A DNA stretch of 64,000 nucleotides from Timema cristinae (Eukaryota; Arthropoda; Insecta; Phasmatodea; Timematidae), in the NCBI GenBank assembly GCA_039000515.1, contig JBCFYV010000024.1, positions 40,112,533 to 40,176,532 of the forward strand, written 5' to 3'. The translations under genes were made by a program, and so were the position numbers. A model generated the notes under the pieces. That model worked only from the letters and a program-made list of their open reading frames with translations. It was not told the DNA's origin and did no database searches. This document shows positions 58,541-64,000 of the stretch, piece by piece (the first letter of the stretch is position 1; each line of letters begins with the position of its first letter).

Positions 58541-59449
58541 GTTTCTGGACTCTTATCTCAAGCGGGTGTAATGAGTTTTTTTTAACAATGACTTATCAAT
58601 CTTTCATCACAAAAATGCGGCTACATTTCCTCAAACCTTTCCTTTCATATCCCTTTTAATTTAGTTTAGATTTGCGAATAGCCCCGTAGAATAATAATAC
58701 TTGTGAAGTAAAAAAAAAAGTACATCATCATGTGAATAATGCACTTTAATTAAGGCTAACTATTTGATAAACTTTTAAAATAAAACACTTGCACTTTCGA
58801 ATTAGTTTATTTCATTTGGTTTAATCAAAAGCATTTAGTTTAATTAAAAGTAAATGTTTACAGAGCATTACAAAGTAGAGAATTGTACAAAGCCAAATTC
58901 AGATAAAAGCGACATTTAATTTGATGGAAATGCAGGAATGTCTGAATAAAAATGAAAGTTTTCCCTAGAACAAGCATTGAGTAAAGCTTCGCAACATGTA
59001 ATCAGTATAGTTTGGTTAAATTAAACCTGAAATTTTGGGTGATTTGAGTATATAATTGTCTCTATAATAATACACTTACAAATAATTAATAGACTATACA
59101 ACTCAATTCAGATATTATTATTTATGACTGCAAACCTTACTTGTTCGTTTATTATTCAAGATAATATTGGAATTTTTGAGACGTATAATTATTATGGCTT
59201 GATGATGCATTGCCATTCCTTGAAGGGAGATCGTATAATTTATTTTCCAAGTGGAAGTATTCAAATTGGGACAAATGTATAACATTTTCTCGATACGGAC
59301 TATACTAAATAGTAACACCCACTTCTTGTTAACAACCCTAGAAACACCCACCAAACTAATCTTCCGTAACACACAAGATTTTTAACAGCAGATAAAAAAA
59401 AGGAGGGGCATGGTAAAATAAAAGAAAAAAAACACAACTTTTTTTCTCT

Positions 59450-59830
59450 CCAATCCAATCGTTTTAACACACCCATTTCCCCCCTCCCATCCCTACCCCT
59501 TTCCTCACCAACCCCTCATTCTCCTCTCTGTCCCACTTCCAAAATGCGGCTTTTCACGTCCGTTTAAACTAATCAATCCGTTAGGGACATTTTCATTTCC
59601 TAAAGTTGGCAACAGCCAGCCACCCCCTAATCCCAGGCAGGCGGGACAATATCTCCCCCTGGTAATCCGAGCCTGCGACGAACCCATCCCTTCTCTCGGC
59701 CTGGAATTAATGGGTAAGGGATGCGACAGCTGGCCGGATTAAAGAGGAACAGCCGGCCCGAAAACCCCTTGGGGGTCCGCAGGGTGGGAAATAACTTACA
59801 TCCGGGAGGGTCCCGGGTTTAATTCCCCAC
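59450..59830. promoter_or_regulatory. GC-rich non-repetitive island with TAATCC-type sites (candidate enhancer)
   Basis: It is GC-rich in AT-rich surroundings, shows no transposon signature, and lies between the two unidentified exons. It holds TAATCC at 59628-59633, TAATCCG at 59663-59669, CGGATTA at 59735-59741, AATCAATCCG at 59571-59580 and GAATTAATGGG near 59704. TAATCC/GGATTA is the preferred site of K50 homeodomains (Otd/Bcd/Gsc type). The regulatory role is inference. Confidence 0.35.
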
Positions 59831-60236
59831 CACTCGAGTACTTTATTTAGAGATTTCTGTTCTAATTGAGTCCGACCTCGTATAAGTGTTTGCTGAATCT
59901 AAGGGTTCGTGTTTGATTCCCGTTTAGGATCATACCCTCAGAGCACTAGCTAAACTAAAATAAGTATGTCAATGGTAGTAGTGTAAGGGACGCAAGATAA
60001 GGGAAGAGTTTTTACAGTTTTTATATCAACACTTTTGTTGGTCAAAATAAATCAAATATTTCTTCAAAATAAACATAGGTCACCATGTGAAGAAAATTAA
60101 ACTCTGTGTATCACGTATTTGATTATCAAATAAAAAAATACATATTATATTAAAGTAGTTTTTGTAGCATTTTTGTAGTTGGATTCTGGTAGGAAGAACG
60201 GGGTTTCAACAGTTACAAAAGTGGACATGTGTCAGT

Positions 60237-60387
60237 GGACCTAAAATTATAAGACCTAAAGTCACAACTCAAACTAAATTTCTTAACTTCATAACACCTA
60301 GCTTTATAAGATCTAACGTCACAAGACCTAATTTTATAAGACCTAGAGTCATATCTCCTAAACTTTAGGTCTTGTGAAATTAGGCCC
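60237..60387. repeat. MITE-like element built from TAAGACCTA-type repeats
   Basis: Inverted ends GGACCTAAAATTATAAGACC / AGGTCTTGTGAAATTAGGCC. The interior repeats ATAAGATCTAACGTCAC, AAGACCTAATTTTATAAG and ACCTAGAGTCAT, variants of the ends themselves. Confidence 0.6.
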
Positions 60388-60646
60388 ACTACATGTCATC
60401 CACAAAAGTTATTAAAACAAATTTAATATATTCATACGTCAATTCATGTGAATTGTAACCAATACTTTAGATTGATATGATCAATACTTTTACCATAATA
60501 TTCGTAGTATAGTAAAATGCTATCAATATTGACCGCTAAAGAATATGTTTTCATTTTATAAACTGTTCTTCCTACGAACATTGGACTATAGTTGTAAGAT
60601 ATAATTATTTTCACTTCAACTTACTATCTTGGCTATCCTCGTATAA

Positions 60647-61165
60647 CTTATGATAGTGGGGTAAGGATGAGAAAAGTAGAAGTTGTGAGAAATTTAATTG
60701 CATGTTCGTGAAACGAAAGTTGGAAAACCATTCATATGTAAGAAAAAAGTCCTTATAACATACATCTGGGATTCAAACCCCAACCTACTGGTCAACGGCA
60801 AACCAAACTAGACAAACGTTATTGTAATCCTTGTGCTTATCAAGTGTTTTTTAATTGACCGTACATGCCTATGTTTATAGAGTGAAGTCTGAATTAGTTA
60901 TCACGAAAATATACTAAGACAGCCATGGTCACCACATTTTTTTTGTTAAATGGAGGAAAAAATATTAAAAATCAAGTTAATGGGCTATTTTTATTAGCAC
61001 TACGTAACACTATCCGGCTGAGATATCCGCATTTAACTATACTTACGGAGGATGTAATGTGATAGATCGAGTTTAGAGGAAATATATCCATTCTAGCGTC
61101 GAGGGAAGGTGAGAAACCATGTATAAAAAAATATATTCGAATACACCTGAGAGGGACTCGAACCC
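60647..61165 (-). mobile_element. Two SINE family B copies in tandem, minus strand
   Basis: 60647-60845 has reverse GGTTTGAATCCCAG and GGTTTTCCAACTTTCG. 60988-61165 has GGGGTTCGAGTCCCTC and ATGGTTTCTCACCTTCC with tail GCCGGATAGTGTTACG. Both lie just downstream of the 61276-61422 exon in its transcription sense. Confidence 0.65.
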
Positions 61166-61275
61166 CGCTGAAATTCAGGTTATTTAAGCCCGAAATTCAG
61201 TTCGTGCGCCTACAGACGCGCACTTTTTAAAATACGATAATAACCAAACTGAGGATGAGGCCTTCTTCTACTCAC

Positions 61276-61422
61276 CGTGGAGTTGAGCCTGTGATCAGTG
61301 TAAGGGGGGTTTAGAGGTCGCTCATAGTCGGGACTGGACTTGAGGACCACCCTGTACCACTTGTCCTCCTGTTCCCGTCGCTGGAGACGCAAGATGGCCT
61401 CCTCCAGCATCCCGTACAGCGC
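61276..61422 (-). CDS. Exon of an unidentified conserved-looking protein (MLEEAILRLQRREQEDKWYR)
   Basis: The acceptor GTTGTGCGCAG is followed by 49 codons: ALYGMLEEAILRLQRREQED, KWYRVVLKSSPDYERPLNPP, YTDHRLNST, and donor ACG|GTGAGT. Phase 0 at both ends, 147 bases, clearly GC-richer than the flanks. The first 20 residues would form a charged amphipathic helix. The PDYERPLNPPYTDHR stretch is proline- and tyrosine-rich. The coding character and splice sites are strong, but I do not recognise the family and give no function. Confidence 0.78.
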
Positions 61423-61539
61423 CTGCGCACAACCACCACATTCAGGAGAAGATGCCTGCTCTTCGATTGCTCGTTTGTGATAAACTGACTTGATTTTAAG
61501 GGATGACTTTTAACAGTCGATTTTTTAAAAAAATATATT

Positions 61540-61745
61540 ATCGTTTGGGTTGTACACATATATCTACCAATTACGATAATGTTTTAGGGGTGAGAAATGT
61601 TGAATTTTAAAGAAGTATACGCGTATTTGCGTAGAGGGAGATTGGAAAACCATGTAATAAAAACACTCTTAGTACACCCCACCGTGATTTGAATACCAAT
61701 CTCCTAGTCAGTTTGATCTGCTGCGATAGATACGCCTTAGACGAT
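61540..61745 (-). mobile_element. SINE family B copy
   Basis: Minus strand: box B GGTATTCAAATCACGG, body ATGGTTTTCCAATCTCCC, tail TACAACCCAAACGATAAT. The head is eroded. Confidence 0.65.
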
Positions 61746-61749
61746 GCTT

Positions 61750-62460
61750 TCAATTACTCTTGGTTGATTTGTGTTAGCTGATTTAAATAAGCACTATAGA
61801 TAAACAGGGTTATATAATAAGCACCTGGGATACCTTTCTATTCCCTTTGCATGTTTGTCATTTATCTGATTTTACAAACCATCGACATAAATAGGGTCAT
61901 CGTTACCTGAGAACGCACTCGGAGTAAACCTCTAATCACCTATTTTTCGCCTCGTAAGCACTGTATTTTACCAGCAGCACTATATGTGGTTAAAACGTGA
62001 TAGAAACGACGTTTAGCAAATATTATATTTATTTTCTTTGGCTATATTATTAGGATTATTTTATCGGCATCAATATTATTCATAAAAAGTTATATTGAAC
62101 ATGCATGAGCTGAAAGTAGATCGGAACTTTTCTAGCTGTAATTAAGGAGGTTCGTCCAATGAAATTGGACTTAAATTTTTTTGGCACCGTACCTCTTAAG
62201 GTTAGAAAAAAAGACTTAGTACAATATTTAAATTTAACAAGTTGTGAGGTAGGACATATTCCAGTAGGAGGTTGCTTAAACTGTAACTGGTTTATTTGGA
62301 CCTTGATCGCGGAATTTTTAGACGGTTATTTAATTTACCCACGTAGACTCGATACACACTCTTGACACAATCGGATATATTACATATTTTAGCTGAGAGT
62401 CAAACATAAAAAACAAAAACAAAATGAGTACTCTTATAATTTTTTGGCATTTTTTTACCT
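61750..62460. other. Unassigned stretch
   Basis: A 68-codon open frame at 62159 on the plus strand (MKLDLNFFGTVPLKVRKKD...) has no splice or promoter support and no family resemblance that I can see. It is left uncalled. Confidence 0.4.
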
Positions 62461-62469
62461 GGGTACAGG

Positions 62470-62570
62470 ATGTATCCTAAAATATCCGCAATGGTAGATA
62501 ATTTGTGTGCTAAACCAAGAGTCCCGCGTTCGATTCTCGTGTCTAGGTGCCATTTTACAACCAAGTAGAG
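62470..62570 (+). mobile_element. tRNA-like SINE head fragment
   Basis: AATGGTAGATAATTTGTGTGC and box-B-like GCGTTCGATTCTCG followed by GTGTCTAGGTGCCATTTT resemble the insert at 58226-58295. It is not foldable as an intact tRNA. Confidence 0.45.
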
Positions 62571-62621
62571 CGTTAATGACTGCTTTATTCGTGACTCAAG
62601 ATCATTCCAGCTTTATAATAT

Positions 62622-62880
62622 ACCCGCCTCGGTGGCGTATTGGCTAACGCGCTTGTCGTGTTGAGCTCTAATGTCGAGGACGGGGAGATCGAGGTTCCAA
62701 TCTCGGTCGGGTGAACTGGGGGTGGTTTTTCCTAAATGGTTTTCCACTCTCCCTCCACGCAAATTTGCGGGTTCACTTCCTCTATTTCAATCTTCCCAAT
62801 TCCTAATCCATCAGCGTAATTGGTACTTAAAGCGTATAACCCGAACGGTAGTAAGACGTGGTGCTAAGTATTATTATTTT
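62622..62880 (+). mobile_element. SINE family A copy 6
   Basis: ACCCGCCTCGGTGGCGTATT, GAGGTTCCAATCTCGG, ATGGTTTTCCACTCTCCC, CCCGAACGGTAGTAAGACG and ATTATT. High similarity to copies 4 and 5. Confidence 0.9.
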
Positions 62881-62999
62881 ATAATATTATCTTTGTTGTT
62901 TACGGTTGACAAGTTTCAAACCAAGTAAAGACATTCTGAACGAAAACTGGGTTTTGTTTGACTCTTGCAAACTATATCATGGAAGGTAAACAGTAACAA

Positions 63000-63420
63000 A
63001 CGACCAAGAAATTAATCTATAGCACCGTTGAGATATGACGTCACTTTATTCCCACTCCACCCCACATCCCGTTTTTCCACTTTTTTTTTTATCCTGCTGT
63101 TATTATTTTCTTTCGTTCACCTCTCTCCTCACCCACCCTTGTATCAATTTGTAGAGTCTCTCATATCTGTGCCTCCATTCAGCGCTGTGTACGTGGATTA
63201 ATGTGGGGTCCCGAGTAGCGAGGCACCCGCACTCCCCCTTTCCCTCTCTCCGACAATATGAGCAGTGAACGATGCTCGGCCTGCGTCTTCTATTGTTGTC
63301 TTGGAAACGATTTGTAACCTTCAGCTACATGTGACTTTTAACCTTACCCCTCACCCCTTTCTGTAACCTTTAAACCCTCTACCTAAGTCTCGGTTGTGTT
63401 TAGAACAATCAGTCGGGGTT
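63000..63420. other. GC-richer stretch with a CRE-like site
   Basis: A full palindromic TGACGTCA (63036-63043) is followed by C-rich sequence and GGGGTCCCGAGTAGCGAGGC. It is non-repetitive as far as visible and has no exon with both splice sites. It could be regulatory or 5' UTR. Confidence 0.35.
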
Positions 63421-63741
63421 ACGTCGGAGATAAAAAAAAAATCCATGCAAGTCCAACATGTGTTGTTTTTATTTTATTTTAAAGGTCCAAAATAATTGTT
63501 GCGAATGTACAGATATTTTTAACAAGTCCTTAACGACATAAAGGGTTGTGTACATAAATAAGCAAATTACATACTCTCGACAATTCGGGTTTATGAGACG
63601 GAGGATTTTTAAGAACATTCTAGAAATCTCTCTCTCTCTCTCATCTCCTTCTCTCTCTCTCTACACATACTATATATATATATTTAATTTATGAGATAAA
63701 TATATAATTAAATCACTAAGTACCACCTTTCAGGTTACACA

Positions 63742-64000
63742 TCTATACTTAAAGAACATGTCTGACTGACTCTGACTGACTGATCATCATCGCGACGCAA
63801 ACTATCTAGGCTACAAGCATGAATTCGGACTGTTTCATTTTATGTAGGCCCTAGAAAGGATTTAGAATTCCACCCAAGGGTCAAATAGGAGATAATATGT
63901 ATGAAAGTCCCGCATTTTGAAAGTTATAACAAAATTGTATTTCGTATGACGTAAACAAATAATACGTGTTCAGGAATTTTGAAATTTATTTAATAAGGGA
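63742..64000 (+). mobile_element. Helitron copy 3, deletion-ridden and cut by the window edge
   Basis: It follows copies 1 and 2 in order from TCTATACTTA through AGGCTACAAGCATGAATTCG to TTATTTAATAAGGGA. It is shortened at many short runs: GAATTC for GAAATTC, TTTAGAATTCC for TTTTAGAAAATTCC, GTGTTCAGG for GTGTTTCAGG. Substitutions are few. Confidence 0.88.

Noticed and set aside
62159..62365. 68-codon plus-strand open frame
   Set aside because: Composition is AT-biased, there is no homology that I recognise, and no splice or promoter evidence.

Overview
This looks like arthropod nuclear DNA, most likely from an insect. The window is AT-rich, has long repeat-laden introns, and carries a split GH18 chitinase gene. 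It holds tRNA-derived SINEs with (AAT)n tails, an RTE-like LINE remnant, PIF/Harbinger, hAT, mariner-type MITE and Helitron elements, and transposases with the arthropod-typical SPDLTPLDFFLWG-like block. No bacterial, organellar or viral genes, true tRNA or rRNA genes, or CRISPR arrays were seen. The species cannot be named from sequence alone.

Layout. (1) Positions 1-15519, minus strand: the 5' half of a secreted chitinase gene. Five coding exons (15519-15447, 7991-7806, 3639-3539, 1988-1857, 74 to the window edge) join in frame through GT-AG introns. They encode a signal peptide followed by the first third of a GH18 barrel, including the SxGG-type strand and the DxxDxDxE active-site strand. 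The gene runs off the left edge. Its introns hold a 410-bp SINE palindrome, a minisatellite, and a 3.0-kb Harbinger transposon inserted in a SINE. That transposon has both of its genes (DDE transposase and MADF accessory protein), each apparently frameshifted. (2) About 15.6-57 kb: no convincing host exon. This is a transposon landscape of SINE families A-F, a TA-flanked 220-bp MITE family (5 copies), Helitrons (2 near-identical copies), a 1.4-kb element with ~460-bp inverted repeats and a dead transposase, a 2.7-kb foldback structure, a minisatellite grown inside a LINE coding segment, and a TTAA-flanked transposon remnant. (3) About 57.6-61.4 kb, minus strand: two short well-spliced exons of one or two unrecognised genes, separated by a GC-rich island with repeated TAATCC-type sites. 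(4) 62-64 kb: a SINE, a GC-richer stretch with a CRE-like site, and a third Helitron copy whose differences are almost all small deletions, suggesting poor consensus quality.

The recurring theme is nesting: Harbinger in SINE, hAT in SINE, Helitron in a (TA)n tract, SINE against SINE. Two or more SINE families with different tRNA-like heads share the same 3' tail. I found no clearly new multi-gene system. The best leads are the shared-tail SINEs, the LINE-derived minisatellite, the 2.7-kb foldback, the TTAA/long-TIR transposase elements and the unidentified conserved exons.
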